From NCBI GenBank assembly GCA_015062085.1, contig SUVI01000029.1:1-30817 (forward strand): 30,817 nucleotides of DNA, read 5' to 3'. Origin of the DNA: Planctomycetaceae bacterium (GTDB lineage Bacteria > Planctomycetota > Planctomycetia > Pirellulales > Thermoguttaceae). How positions within the stretch are numbered: the stretch's first letter is position 1; the number at the start of each line of letters is the position of its first letter. Below, piece after piece: positions 15,695-24,538 of the stretch. The position numbers and the translations under genes are program-made. The notes beneath the pieces were generated by a model. The model worked only from the letters and a program-made list of their open reading frames with translations, did no database searches and was not told the origin of the DNA.

Positions 15695-16000
15695 TGCGGA
15701 CTCCTTTCAGGATCTAAATCAAAATTTCTAAATCAACTGTCTCAAGCTCACACAAAAGGACTGTTTCCAAATCAAACTGCATTCTGAATTTCTGAGCCGC
15801 TCTCCGATCTGCTTTTTTTCAGCAGCACACCAGCAGCACACCAGCAGCACACCAGCAGCACACCAACGGCACACCAACGGCATTTCCACCTCCATAAAAA
15901 TGGCAAGGAGGAAAAAGGCGGAGATTCGCTCAATTTTTTAGTAATTATACCCGATTTACCTAAAAAAACTACCGGGGGTCCCTGTTTTGAGGAGAAAAAA
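15695..16000. other. Divergent intergenic region between clpS and the M20 peptidase
   Basis: A 306-bp region. It holds an 11-bp tandem repeat array (15821-15882) and, next to the rightward gene, a strong ribosome-binding site GAGGAG at 15989-15994. No confident promoter could be placed on either strand. Confidence 0.5.
15821..15882. repeat. 11-bp tandem repeat array
   Basis: Four exact units of agcagcacacc (15821, 15832, 15843, 15854), one variant aacggcacacc (15865), and a partial aacggca (15876). The 11-bp period is close to one helical turn, so every unit presents the same face of the DNA. Confidence 0.9.
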
Positions 16001-17380
16001 ATGCAGCCTATTTCAGAATATCTTGCAGAAAATGCGTTAAATTTGAAAAATGAACTGATCGAATTCCTAAAGATCCCGTCGATCAGCTGCCAGGAAGAGT
16101 ATGTACCGGAGTGTCAGCGTGCCGCGGAATGGCTTGAGCGGTGTCTGACGAAGATCGGTTTTTCGGTGACGCTTTACCCGGTTTCGAGCCGGCATCCGAT
16201 GGTTTACGCGGAATCGCCGAAGATCGAAGACGCACCGACGCTTCTGATCTACGGGCACTACGACGTTCAGCCTGTAGACCCGCTGGACCTTTGGACGGAA
16301 GCGAGTCCGTTTGAGCCGGAAGAGAAAAACGGGTGTCTCTACGGTCGCGGAACTTCCGACGACAAAGGACCGCTTTACTCGCACATCGCCGCGGCCGCGT
16401 ACTGGATGAAACAGCCGAACCGACCGAAACTGAATGTGAAGTTCCTCATCGAAGGCGACGAAGAAGGCGGTGATTCTACCGCGGCTCTCTTCGTGGAAGA
16501 GAATGCCGATCTGCTGGCGTGCGATTATGTGGTCCTGAGCGATTCGACCCAGTTCGCGCCCGGTTTCCCGTCGATCACTTGCGGTCTGCGCGGCATCGCG
16601 GCCTACGAATTGACGCTGACTGGCCCGATGCAGGATCTTCATTCCGGAATGTTCGGCGGCGCCGTAACGAATCCGTGCAATGTGCTCTGCACGATCCTCG
16701 GGAAAATGCACGACGAGAATCACCGGATCCAGATCCCCGGTTTTTACGACGAAGTTCGCCGTCTGCCGCAGGAAGATCTCGAAGCGATGCGGCTCCTGCC
16801 GTTTGATGATACAGGCTTTTTCTCGAGCGTCGGCGTAGAAGACGGTGTCGGCGAAATAGACATGACAGTCCATGAGCGCATCACGATCCGGCCAACGTTC
16901 GACATCAACGGCATCACGGGCGGATACCAAGGCGAAGGAGGCAAAACGATCATTCCGGCATGGGCCTCCGCGAAATTCTCGTTCCGTCTCGTTCCGAATC
17001 AGGATGCAGAATGGCTCACCGCAGCACTCTCGCGCTGGATCCAGGAACAGCTTCCGCCCGGCATCACCATGAAACTGGACGTCGAAGCCCAATCCGGAGG
17101 TCTTCTGATCGACCTGAAGCGTCCGTGCATGAAAGCTGCGGCACGCTCGATGGAATTCGGTTTTGGCTGCGCACCAGTCTTCACACGCGAAGGCGGCTCG
17201 ATCCCGATCGTGGCGAAATTCAGCCGCCGCCTCACTCCGAACGTCCTCATGCTCGCCTACTCGCAGAAGACCGACAATGCGCACGGTCCGAACGAGCATT
17301 TCAGCCTCACGAATTTCATCCACGGCATCAAAACCAACGTAAAACTCTGGCAGGAACTGAGTATCGAGGAAGAAAACTGA
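16001..17380 (+). CDS. M20 family metallopeptidase (dipeptidase-like)
   Basis: A 459-aa dinuclear zinc peptidase of the M20 family, nearest in motif pattern to carnosinase/CNDP-type dipeptidases. GAGGAG lies 6 nt before ATG 16001. Metal and catalytic motifs are intact: GHYDVQP (H86, with D88 assisting), GTSDDKG (bridging D120), EGDEEGG (general base E154, metal ligand E155), LSDST (Asp ligand), and the C-terminal DNAHGPNEHF with the last His ligand. The dimerisation/lid domain is the usual insertion (about 200-350; GPMQDLHSGMFGGAV and the NINGI-type segment FDINGITGGYQGEG). No signal peptide, so cytosolic. It would hydrolyse peptides brought in by transporters such as the Opp system; linkage to that system is an inference. 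Confidence 0.92.
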   Translation: MQPISEYLAENALNLKNELIEFLKIPSISCQEEYVPECQRAAEWLERCLTKIGFSVTLYPVSSRHPMVYAESPKIEDAPTLLIYGHYDVQPVDPLDLWTEASPFEPEEKNGCLYGRGTSDDKGPLYSHIAAAAYWMKQPNRPKLNVKFLIEGDEEGGDSTAALFVEENADLLACDYVVLSDSTQFAPGFPSITCGLRGIAAYELTLTGPMQDLHSGMFGGAVTNPCNVLCTILGKMHDENHRIQIPGFYDEVRRLPQEDLEAMRLLPFDDTGFFSSVGVEDGVGEIDMTVHERITIRPTFDINGITGGYQGEGGKTIIPAWASAKFSFRLVPNQDAEWLTAALSRWIQEQLPPGITMKLDVEAQSGGLLIDLKRPCMKAAARSMEFGFGCAPVFTREGGSIPIVAKFSRRLTPNVLMLAYSQKTDNAHGPNEHFSLTNFIHGIKTNVKLWQELSIEEEN

Positions 17381-17478
17381 TCCCGCAGTTTTCCAGCTTC
17401 CGGCACATTCCCATACCGGAAACTGTGATGCAAAATAGTGATTCCGAAACAGAAAAAAACGGATCAGACCGCACAAAA

Positions 17479-17504
17479 GGAGCTTCCCTGAAAATGGAAG
17501 CTCC
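17479..17504. terminator. Bidirectional terminator between the M20 and GH-A genes
   Basis: Perfect 9-bp stem ggagcttcc (17479-17487) and ggaagctcc (17496-17504) with an 8-nt loop. On the minus strand it is followed by TTTTGTG; on the plus strand by gtgcgttt. It lies between convergent genes. Confidence 0.65.
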
Positions 17505-17510
17505 GTGCGT

Positions 17511-17590
17511 TTACTCTTCCTTACTCTTCCTTACTCTTCCTTACTCTTCCTTACTCTTCCTTACTCTTCCTTACTCTTCCTTACTCTTCT
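17511..17590. repeat. Eight 10-bp tandem repeats directly after a stop codon
   Basis: Eight copies of ttactcttcc (the last ends in t) directly abut the TAA (17591-17593) of the minus-strand hydrolase gene. On the minus strand each unit reads GGAAGAGTAA, so each carries a TAA and resembles the gene's own last codons (GAAATGAAGTAA). Confidence 0.95.
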
Positions 17591-20062
17591 TTACTTCATT
17601 TCTTCAAGCAGCCGAAGATCCAGACCGTAGATCAAAAGCGGCGCCCCAGTGAGCGACAGCTCAAGCCTGCGGCGATCACCTGCTTTTTTGACGGACATTT
17701 CGACTTTCCTTCCGAGGCAGTCCAGAACGATGACCTCATTCGTCCGAAACTTTTTCGAAACTGCGAGACGAACAGGAAGGACCGTTTTCCAGTGGCTTTC
17801 CCACGGCTCCGGCGTGACGAAAAACTCGCCTTTTTCCGGGGCCTTGGACTGCACGTAACCATCCGCACGCGACCAAAGAACAGCCAGCGGACCGCGCGGA
17901 GTTTCGAACGTCACGTACTTTATGATGCCAGGTTCCTGACCGCGGGCGGAATCGCTCATTCCCGGAACAGAAAACGCACCGTACTTCCGAAATTCCGCGC
18001 CATCCAGAGCCTCGGAAATCGTGCAGTACGCGATAAAAGACGGCTTCACCGCGCCGTGCCGGTCGAGAAGTCCATAAAAGTACTCATTGTCGTTTTCATT
18101 CATTCCACCGACATTGTGCCAGACCGAATCGTGGAGCTGGTACCAGAAGACGCCGGAGATCCCTTCCGCCATCGCCAAAACGTGCGAAAGGACGACGTTT
18201 TCCGCCGCCTGACGCTGGGAATCGTACCAGAAATGGTGCGGCCGCGTGCACGCGTAGGTCTCCGTCAGGAAAAGCGGTTTTTTCGGCGTCCGGGATGGAG
18301 TGCCATCGGGAAGTTCCGGATACTTTTCGTCAAGCTCCGCCATTTGCTTTTTCGTTCGCCGGATCGCTCCCAGAAAACTCCAGTAGCCGTCCAGACAGTC
18401 CGGCGTAATATTTCCGCGACCAGGGTGAAGACAGACGCCGTCAAGCATCGGCCACCCGCCGTTTTCCGCGATCGCGCGCAGGTACGGAAGGTCCGGGCCG
18501 GCCAGACCAAGAGAAAAGATCTGGATCTTTCGAATCTCCGGCTCCGCGTTCTCTCGTGCTTTCCAGACAGGCTGAAGCCACTCATGAGTCCACTCATCCG
18601 CAGTCTCTCCGCTTTCCAGTTTCGTCATATTCCATTCATTGCCGAGTTCCCAGCCGAAGTTTTTCTGTTCCGCCATTTTTTCCAAAGCACTGCGGATCCA
18701 CGCCGCCTTTTCCTCCGGCTCATTTTGGAATTTCCCGCGCGAGATCCCTTCATGCGAATTGGCGATGCCGCCGAATTCCCGTTCAAAGACCCGCGTATCG
18801 CCGTTTCGGAGCCACCGCACTCCCATGCGGTCCATCAGGCGGAAAACGTCCGATTCCGACGGAACGTTAAAGGACGCGGCAAGACCGAAAATGCTCCGTT
18901 CGCGATGCTGGAATTCGTAGTCGGGAAGGATGCCGAACGTCGTGCGGGCAAATGCTTTAGGAGCCGAAGAAGTCTCACCGCCTGCTTCCTGACCAGATGC
19001 TTTCGTTTTGATTTTCGTCTTGGGAATGGATCCTCTGGCGGAAACGTCCAGAAAATAGACCCCGCGCGGCAGGTCCGCGGGAAGCGTGACCTCACGGATA
19101 AAAACTGGATCTTGGGCAAAATCAGCGCGTTTTTCGGTTCCCTGCGCCACGATCTTTCCATCAAAATCTCGGACTGTCCAGCGGATCTGAAGCATTTTGG
19201 GAAGTTTCCGTCCGGCGGGGAGCTGAATGTTCGGCGAGTCCGCGCAGATCGTGAATTTCGGCGTTTCTCCCGGTTTCCAAAGGTGGAATGGCTGGGATGA
19301 GGAAACCGTCAGTCCCAAAAGTTCCCCGCGCCCCATCCACGCGCTGACCGATTCCGCGGACACCGTGCTTCCGTCCCGCGGTACGGTGAGGAGAAATTCT
19401 GCCGTCCCCTCAAACGTTCTGGAGGCCGCGTTTTCCACCGGCTTCACCGTCATGTGCTGTGCCCACGGATCGCGCCAGTTGGCATTTCCGTTGATCTTCT
19501 CCCAGATCTCCGTCTTTCCGAGATGCCAGCGCGCGAATGTACCGCCGGATCGCTCAAAAAGTGTCCCGGGAGTTCCGGACGCGGTTTTTTCGGTCGGTCT
19601 CTCCCAAAAAACGGGTTTCTCAAGTTTCCCTGCCTTACCCATCGAGAGCGGTGACTGCCGCCGGACCATGACGTTCCACGGATTCACGTTTCTTCCATTT
19701 TCCGTGTCGGAAAAAACGAGCTGAAAACGAATCGTGACTTTCCCGTTCTCTTCCGTCAGACACGCTGTGGCTTTCTGAAGTTCCGTCCGCTCTTTCGGGA
19801 CCCCAAGCTCAAGCTGAAATCCATCTTCCGTTTCTCGGCATGAGGTAAATTTCAGTTCTCCGTTGAATTTCAGGCCGTCAATGAGAAAAACCACCTCTCC
19901 GTCCGGAGCGAGAAAACGGATCGCGTCGTCTTGGACTTGGACCGTAGGAAACGTTCCTGGCTCGGAAGCTGAAACTGCGATTTGGAACCAAAGAACGAAA
20001 AAAAATGAAAAAAATCCCGCAAGAAAAAGACTGCCGGATAAAAGATCCTTCCGCATGCGCAT
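17591..20062 (-). CDS. Secreted clan GH-A-type glycoside hydrolase
   Basis: An 823-aa exported protein. AAGGAG lies 7 nt before ATG 20062, favouring it over the ATG at 20056. The N-terminus has a basic start and a long hydrophobic segment (about 7-32), a signal peptide or anchor. Residues about 35-370 are beta-rich domains (jelly-roll-like, then an Ig-like module around 245-345). A TIM barrel follows (about 385-700), beginning FGLAASFNVPSESDVF. The acid/base Glu is E476 in WELGNEWN and the likely nucleophile is E601 in LFLTETYA; GVFWYQLHD marks a late barrel strand. A C-terminal beta-domain (about 730-823) ends it. This resembles GH39/GH5-like enzymes, but no specific family or substrate can be fixed. 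It is separated from upstream acnA by a terminator. Confidence 0.75.
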   Translation of the reverse strand: MRMRKDLLSGSLFLAGFFSFFFVLWFQIAVSASEPGTFPTVQVQDDAIRFLAPDGEVVFLIDGLKFNGELKFTSCRETEDGFQLELGVPKERTELQKATACLTEENGKVTIRFQLVFSDTENGRNVNPWNVMVRRQSPLSMGKAGKLEKPVFWERPTEKTASGTPGTLFERSGGTFARWHLGKTEIWEKINGNANWRDPWAQHMTVKPVENAASRTFEGTAEFLLTVPRDGSTVSAESVSAWMGRGELLGLTVSSSQPFHLWKPGETPKFTICADSPNIQLPAGRKLPKMLQIRWTVRDFDGKIVAQGTEKRADFAQDPVFIREVTLPADLPRGVYFLDVSARGSIPKTKIKTKASGQEAGGETSSAPKAFARTTFGILPDYEFQHRERSIFGLAASFNVPSESDVFRLMDRMGVRWLRNGDTRVFEREFGGIANSHEGISRGKFQNEPEEKAAWIRSALEKMAEQKNFGWELGNEWNMTKLESGETADEWTHEWLQPVWKARENAEPEIRKIQIFSLGLAGPDLPYLRAIAENGGWPMLDGVCLHPGRGNITPDCLDGYWSFLGAIRRTKKQMAELDEKYPELPDGTPSRTPKKPLFLTETYACTRPHHFWYDSQRQAAENVVLSHVLAMAEGISGVFWYQLHDSVWHNVGGMNENDNEYFYGLLDRHGAVKPSFIAYCTISEALDGAEFRKYGAFSVPGMSDSARGQEPGIIKYVTFETPRGPLAVLWSRADGYVQSKAPEKGEFFVTPEPWESHWKTVLPVRLAVSKKFRTNEVIVLDCLGRKVEMSVKKAGDRRRLELSLTGAPLLIYGLDLRLLEEMK

Positions 20063-20092
20063 TGGAACTCTCCTTAAGATAAAAGATCTCGC

Positions 20093-20127
20093 AAAAAAGC
20101 CGTCAGTTTCGCAATCTTCCGGCTTTT
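20093..20127 (-). terminator. Intrinsic terminator of acnA
   Basis: On the minus strand: AAAAGCCG (20127-20120), a 17-nt loop, CGGCTTTT (20102-20095), and a T6 tract. It lies about 70 nt after the acnA stop and before the hydrolase start, so the hydrolase is probably transcribed separately. Confidence 0.7.
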
Positions 20128-20147
20128 CGTTTTCGTGTGAACGTCTT

Positions 20148-20173
20148 CACGGGAAAGCCGAAACTTTCCCGTG
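20148..20173. other. Perfect 10-bp stem-loop after acnA
   Basis: cacgggaaag (20148-20157) pairs with ctttcccgtg (20164-20173), with a 6-nt loop. It lies 25 nt downstream of the acnA stop and upstream of its terminator. In minus-strand RNA it could protect the 3' end. Confidence 0.5.
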
Positions 20174-20197
20174 GATCCTGCGTCTGCTCTGCTTCAC

Positions 20198-22942
20198 TTA
20201 CTTCGCAAGCAGTTTGCGAAGGACGGTCTGGAGAATGCCGCCGTTGCGGTAGTACTCGATCTCGACCGGCGTGTCGATGCGGACGGTCGTCTGGAAGGAG
20301 ACTGCCGCGCCGTCGGCCTTTTTCGCCGTGACGGTGAGCGTCTGCGCAGGCTGGAGCGTCTTCATGTCGAACGCGATGTCGAAGACTTCCTCACCCGTCA
20401 GGCCGAGGCTCTGCCAAGTCTCACCGTTCTGGAACTGAAGCGGAAGGACGCCCATTCCGACCAGATTACTGCGGTGGATCCGTTCGTAACTCTGCGCGAT
20501 GACCGCACGCACTCCGAGCAGGCACGCGCCTTTTGCCGCCCAGTCACGACTGGAACCTGTCCCGTACTCCGCGCCGGCGAGCACAACGAGCGGAATGTTC
20601 GCTTCACGGTACTTCACGGCAGCATCGTAAACGGACATTTCCTCGCCGCCGGGCATGAAGCGCGTCACGCCGCCTTCCGTACCGGGTGCGAGCAAGTTGC
20701 GCAGGCGAATGTTCGCGAACGTGCCGCGCGTCATCACGCGGTCATTTCCGCGGCGGGAACCGTAGCTGTTGAACTCTTTCTGTTCCACGCCGTTTCCGAG
20801 CAGGAACAGACCAGCCGGGCTGTCCTTTTTGATGGCGCCGGCGGGGGAAATGTGGTCCGTCGTGATCGAGTCGCCAAGCGCAAGCAGAACGCGGGCCGAG
20901 CGGATCGAGTAGTCTTTTTCCGCATCGTATTCGGCCGTCATTTCGGTCATGAACGGCGGTTCCTGAACGTAGGTGCTCTTCAGATCCCACGGGAAGAGGT
21001 CAGAATTTCCGGCAGGGATGGCATTCCACTGCTTCATTCCCTCGTCCGTCGTGTTCGGGTCGCACTCGAAGACGCTCGCGTAGCGGTTCGCGAACATTTC
21101 GGGAAGTACGGAGGTCTTTTCCGCCTCGGCGATCTCCTCGTTCGTTGGGAAAATGTCGCGCAGGTAGACCGGTTCGCCATTCGGATCCGTTCCCAGAGGC
21201 TGGGTCTCGAAATCGAAGTCGACCGTCCCGGCCAGCGCGTAAGCGACGACCAGCGGCGGGCTGGCGAGGTAGTTCGCTTTCACGAGCGGGTTGACACGGC
21301 CTTCAAAGTTGCGGTTTCCGCTCACGACGGCCGACGCGACCAGTTCATTTTCAGTCACGGCTTTCCCGACATTTTCGATGACCTGCCCGCTGTTTCCGAT
21401 GCACGTCAGGCAGCCATAGCCGACCGTCTGGAATCCGAGCTGGTCCAAAGACTCGCTCAGGCCCGCTTTGCCGAGGTAGTCCGTCACGACGCGGCTTCCG
21501 GGAGCCAGGGAAGTCTTGACCCACGGCTTCGAGCGGAGGCCTTTTTCCACGGCATGTTTCGCGAGAAGACCGGCGGCGAGCATGACGCCCGGATTGCTCG
21601 TGTTCGTGCAGGAGGTGATCGACGCGATGACCACGGCACCGTGACCGATCGTGCTTTCCGTTCCGTCCGCGTTCGCGACCGTTCCCGTCCGTTTCGCGGC
21701 CGTCTCATCCAGCGCAAAACCGCGTTTTTCGACCGGCGCGGCAAGAGATTCCGCGAATTTCGCCTTCATGTTCGACAGAAGGATGCGGTCCTGCGGGCGT
21801 TTGGGACCTGCGAGGCACGGTTCGACCGTCGAAAGATCCAGCGTAAGGACCTTCGTGTACTCCGGAGTCGGCGCGTCCGGCGTGCGGAAGAGTTTCTGCG
21901 CTTTCGTGTAGTTTTCGACCAGCGCGACTTCCTCGGCTGTGCGTCCGGTCTGACGCAGATAGTCGATCGTCTGCTCATCGATCGGGAAGAATCCCATCGT
22001 CGCACCGTATTCCGGCCCCATGTTCGCCAGCGTGGCACGGTCGGCGAGCTTCATGGTCGGGACGCCTTCACCGAAGTACTCGACGAATTTTCCGACGACG
22101 CCCTCTTTACGCAGCATCTCGGTGATCGTCAGGACCAGGTCCGTCGCCGTGACGCCGGGCTTGAGCTTGCCGGTGAGTTCTACGCCGATGACGTCCGGAA
22201 GCAGCATGTAGAGCGGCTGACCGAGCATGACGGCTTCCGCTTCGATCCCGCCGACGCCCCAGCCGAGAACGCCCAGTCCGTTGATCATGACCGTGTGGGA
22301 GTCCGTACCGACGAGCGTGTCGGGAAACGCGACTTCATCGCCGTTTTCGTCCTTCTGCAGGAAGACACATTTCGCGAGATACTCAAGGTTGATCTGGTGG
22401 ATGATCCCCATGCTCGGCGGGACGGCACGGAAATTGTCGAGCGTGTTCTGCGCCCAGCGAAGAAGTGCGTAACGTTCGCTGTTGCGGTGGAATTCCAGCT
22501 CAAGGTTCTTCGCAAACGCATCGCAGGAACCGAAATAGTCCGTCTGCACCGAATGGTCGATGACCAGATCGACGGGGACGAGCGGATTGATCTTCTTCGT
22601 GTCGCCGCCGAGACGCTCCATCGCGCTGCGCATCGCCGCAAGGTCCACCACGCACGGAACGCCGGTGAAGTCCTGAAGGATGACGCGAGCCGGCTTGAAC
22701 GGGATCTCCATCCGCTCACCGTTCGGCGTCCAGGCCGCGATGTTCCGGATGTCTTTTTCGCAGACTTCAAAATCGTCGCAGTTTCTCAGCGCAGACTCGA
22801 GCAGGATACGGATCGAGTAGGGGAGCTTGTCCAGCTCGGCGATGGACTCAAGAGCCGAAAGTCGGTAAAGAACGGCCTGACCGTTCCCGGTGTCGAATGT
22901 GGTCCGCGCATTGAACGGATCGATTTTTTTGTGGTTTTCCAT
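20198..22942 (-). CDS. acnA: Aconitate hydratase A
   Basis: A 914-aa [4Fe-4S] enzyme interconverting citrate and isocitrate in the TCA cycle, cytosolic, close to the E. coli AcnA length (891). The start at 22942 ([11 protein letters not shown]) is preferred over the ATG at 22954, because GGAG lies 6 nt upstream of it and overlaps the earlier ATG. The three cluster cysteines are C445 ([10 protein letters not shown]), C511 and C514 ([10 protein letters not shown]). Other family hallmarks: GTDSHT with [13 protein letters not shown] near 213-235, SRRGNDRVM and [16 protein letters not shown] in the C-terminal swivel domain. The isolated gene is preceded by an extended -10 promoter and followed by its own terminator. 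It belongs to the IRP/AcnA type, not AcnB. Confidence 0.97.
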   Translation of the reverse strand: MENHKKIDPFNARTTFDTGNGQAVLYRLSALESIAELDKLPYSIRILLESALRNCDDFEVCEKDIRNIAAWTPNGERMEIPFKPARVILQDFTGVPCVVDLAAMRSAMERLGGDTKKINPLVPVDLVIDHSVQTDYFGSCDAFAKNLELEFHRNSERYALLRWAQNTLDNFRAVPPSMGIIHQINLEYLAKCVFLQKDENGDEVAFPDTLVGTDSHTVMINGLGVLGWGVGGIEAEAVMLGQPLYMLLPDVIGVELTGKLKPGVTATDLVLTITEMLRKEGVVGKFVEYFGEGVPTMKLADRATLANMGPEYGATMGFFPIDEQTIDYLRQTGRTAEEVALVENYTKAQKLFRTPDAPTPEYTKVLTLDLSTVEPCLAGPKRPQDRILLSNMKAKFAESLAAPVEKRGFALDETAAKRTGTVANADGTESTIGHGAVVIASITSCTNTSNPGVMLAAGLLAKHAVEKGLRSKPWVKTSLAPGSRVVTDYLGKAGLSESLDQLGFQTVGYGCLTCIGNSGQVIENVGKAVTENELVASAVVSGNRNFEGRVNPLVKANYLASPPLVVAYALAGTVDFDFETQPLGTDPNGEPVYLRDIFPTNEEIAEAEKTSVLPEMFANRYASVFECDPNTTDEGMKQWNAIPAGNSDLFPWDLKSTYVQEPPFMTEMTAEYDAEKDYSIRSARVLLALGDSITTDHISPAGAIKKDSPAGLFLLGNGVEQKEFNSYGSRRGNDRVMTRGTFANIRLRNLLAPGTEGGVTRFMPGGEEMSVYDAAVKYREANIPLVVLAGAEYGTGSSRDWAAKGACLLGVRAVIAQSYERIHRSNLVGMGVLPLQFQNGETWQSLGLTGEEVFDIAFDMKTLQPAQTLTVTAKKADGAAVSFQTTVRIDTPVEIEYYRNGGILQTVLRKLLAK

Positions 22943-23320
22943 GAGTTTCTCCATTAATTAATAAAAATATCAGTCCGAAGACAGTTCAACTATCCTTTCA
23001 TTTTACCATTTTTTGAGAAAATTTCCAGACGGGGGGAGAAAATAATTTGAAATTTTACCTGAAGCATAAAATGGCTAATGGACCGGCACAAAAAATATAT
23101 TCAGGCGGATGGATCCGAAAAGAGTCCTTCGAATAAATCTAGAATCGTTAAATCTTGCGCATTTTAACTAACCGGAACAACCGGAACGTCTTATCGGCAG
23201 ATTTGGAAAATTCCGTACAATCGGAACATTTTGACTTTGGGAAAAGGGAGAGGGTGCCGAAATAGGAAATAAGAAAAAGAATTTTGTTCCTTCATTGATT
23301 TTATCGTAAGGGCAGACGAT
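22943..23320. other. Divergent intergenic region between acnA and a secreted-protein gene
   Basis: 378 bp, AT-rich. It contains the acnA promoter (23000-23008) and, nearer the rightward gene, two adjacent 9-bp repeats (accggaacR, 23171-23188) with a looser third copy (atcggaaca, 23220-23228). These may be regulator sites. No gene is supported here. Confidence 0.5.
23000..23008 (-). promoter_or_regulatory. Extended -10 promoter of acnA
   Basis: On the minus strand TGGTAAAAT (23008-23000), with only a weak -35 (CTGGAA) 17 nt upstream. The leader is about 50 nt. Confidence 0.5.
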
Positions 23321-24343
23321 ATGCGGAAAAAAAGGAATTTTTGGAAAATTTACGGTTTTTTGAGCGTTTTGATGCTTAATTTCGCGCTCTTCGGAGTTTG
23401 TTCGGGACAGTCGATGCTTCCGGGAACCTCCCAAACAGCAGCAGGACCGGAAATCACCGTCCTGGGTGCGTCAGACTATCAGAAAGCCTCCGCTTCCCCA
23501 AAAAGCCGAAAAGAGATCCTGGGCAAGATCCCCTTCAAGCGTCTGACGCCGGATGCACAGCAAAAGGTCATGGACGTACTAAAAAACGTTTCGATGTACC
23601 GCCGTCTCCCTGTCCAGATCGTGCCGTGCGAGAAAGTGCTCTACGATTTCATGACGTACCATCCGGACACGATGGTGAATATCTGGGAACTGATGGGCGT
23701 CAGCCAAATGATGCTCCGCCAGGTGGGTCCGGATATTTTCTACATGGAGGATCAGGCCGGAACGCGCGGGCAGATCGAATGCCTGTACCGTTCTCCGGAA
23801 CTCATGCTCATCTACGTTTACGGCACTTACGAAGGCGTTCCGTTCCCGAAGAAAGTCTCCGGCAGCGGTCTGATGGTCCTGCAGAATCAGCAAGTGAAGA
23901 GTACTTTGGGTGAGAAGCTGCTCGCGATCCGTCTGGATGCCTTCATGCAGATCGAAAATAACGGAGTCGAGACACTCGCGAAAACGTTTCAGCCGCTCGT
24001 CGGAAACGTGGCGGACAATAATCTGAATCAGGTCGCAGGATTTCTCGGACGTCTTTCCGAAACGGCAGTCGAAAACGGACTGGGTGTCGCGCATATGGCA
24101 CGGCGTCTGGAACGGGTGGCTCCGGAAGTGCGTGAGGAGTTTGCCGAAGTGGCACTTCTGATCGCCGGACGCAGCACGCCAATGAATACTCCGGCTCCTA
24201 TGCCGCTCGCTTCTCCGGTCGAGAGTGCGTATCCGCAGCCGATCCACTCCGCAGTCGGAAGTAATGCTTCAGCCGGCACCATAGCACAGCCGTCTCCATC
24301 CGCCGCGCCATACATCCCGCCGGTCCCGGAACAAAAATTCTGA
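23321..24343 (+). CDS. Conserved planctomycete-type secreted protein, unknown function
   Basis: A 340-aa exported protein. The start has AAGGG about 9 nt upstream. Signal peptide: MRKKRNFWK, then a hydrophobic stretch, cleavage near CSGQ (about 30). The central region (about 85-285) carries well-ordered motifs: YRRLPVQIVPCEKVLYDF, YHPDTMVNIWELMGVSQM, DQAGTRGQIECLY, VYGTYEGVPFP, LVGNVADNNLNQVAGFLGRL and MARRLERVAPEV. I recall this combination from uncharacterised planctomycete proteins. No catalytic motif stands out. A Pro/Ala/Ser-rich low-complexity tail (about 290-340) follows, typical of surface-exposed or wall-associated proteins. Monocistronic, ending in an intrinsic terminator. Confidence 0.8.
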   Translation: MRKKRNFWKIYGFLSVLMLNFALFGVCSGQSMLPGTSQTAAGPEITVLGASDYQKASASPKSRKEILGKIPFKRLTPDAQQKVMDVLKNVSMYRRLPVQIVPCEKVLYDFMTYHPDTMVNIWELMGVSQMMLRQVGPDIFYMEDQAGTRGQIECLYRSPELMLIYVYGTYEGVPFPKKVSGSGLMVLQNQQVKSTLGEKLLAIRLDAFMQIENNGVETLAKTFQPLVGNVADNNLNQVAGFLGRLSETAVENGLGVAHMARRLERVAPEVREEFAEVALLIAGRSTPMNTPAPMPLASPVESAYPQPIHSAVGSNASAGTIAQPSPSAAPYIPPVPEQKF

Positions 24344-24381
24344 CCCGGCGTCCAAACAGCATCCAGCTTTCAACGGAATTG

Positions 24382-24420
24382 AAAAACTCTCGGACCGATA
24401 GATCGTCGGCGGGAGTTTTT
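24382..24420 (+). terminator. Intrinsic terminator of the secreted-protein gene
   Basis: Stem aaaaactctcg pairs with cgggagttttt (one G-U pair) around an imperfect inner hairpin, followed by a T-rich stretch. It begins 39 nt after the stop codon. Confidence 0.7.
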
Positions 24421-24448
24421 CTGTTTTCTGACCTTCTCATGACGCCAT

Positions 24449-24486
24449 AAAAAAACAGAAGAGCCTTCCGCGGAATGCTCTCCTGT
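24449..24486 (-). terminator. Intrinsic terminator of the giant surface-protein gene
   Basis: On the minus strand: stem ACAGGAGAGC (24486-24477) and GCTCTTCTGT (24464-24455) with one G-U pair. The loop itself is a TTCCGCGGAA palindrome, and T7 follows. It lies about 53 nt after the stop at 24539. Confidence 0.9.
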
Positions 24487-24538
24487 CTTAACTCACGTCC
24501 TACCCGTCAGAGCGACGGGCATGGATCTGGAATTTACA

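Noticed and set aside
16067..17476. Long open frame antisense to the M20 peptidase gene
   Set aside because: The plus-strand frame has intact M20 metal motifs. The antisense product is Arg/Phe-rich and unrecognisable.
17511..17590. Possible CRISPR or satellite array
   Set aside because: Units are 10 bp with no spacers. The same reasoning rejects CRISPR for the 18-bp, 21-bp and 11-bp arrays.
17792..19300. 502-codon open frame antisense to the GH-A hydrolase
   Set aside because: Arg-rich shadow translation without motifs; the minus-strand protein has a signal peptide and both catalytic Glu motifs.
20171..22957. A 928-codon open frame on the + strand, antisense to all of acnA
   Set aside because: It mirrors a GC-rich-third-position gene whose reverse complement lacks stops. 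The product is Arg/Asp/Val-rich with no domain, whereas the minus strand gives an intact aconitase with all three cluster cysteines.
23048..23072. Possible promoter TTGAAA with TAAAAT on the + strand
   Set aside because: The spacer is only 14 nt and the site is about 250 nt from the next gene.
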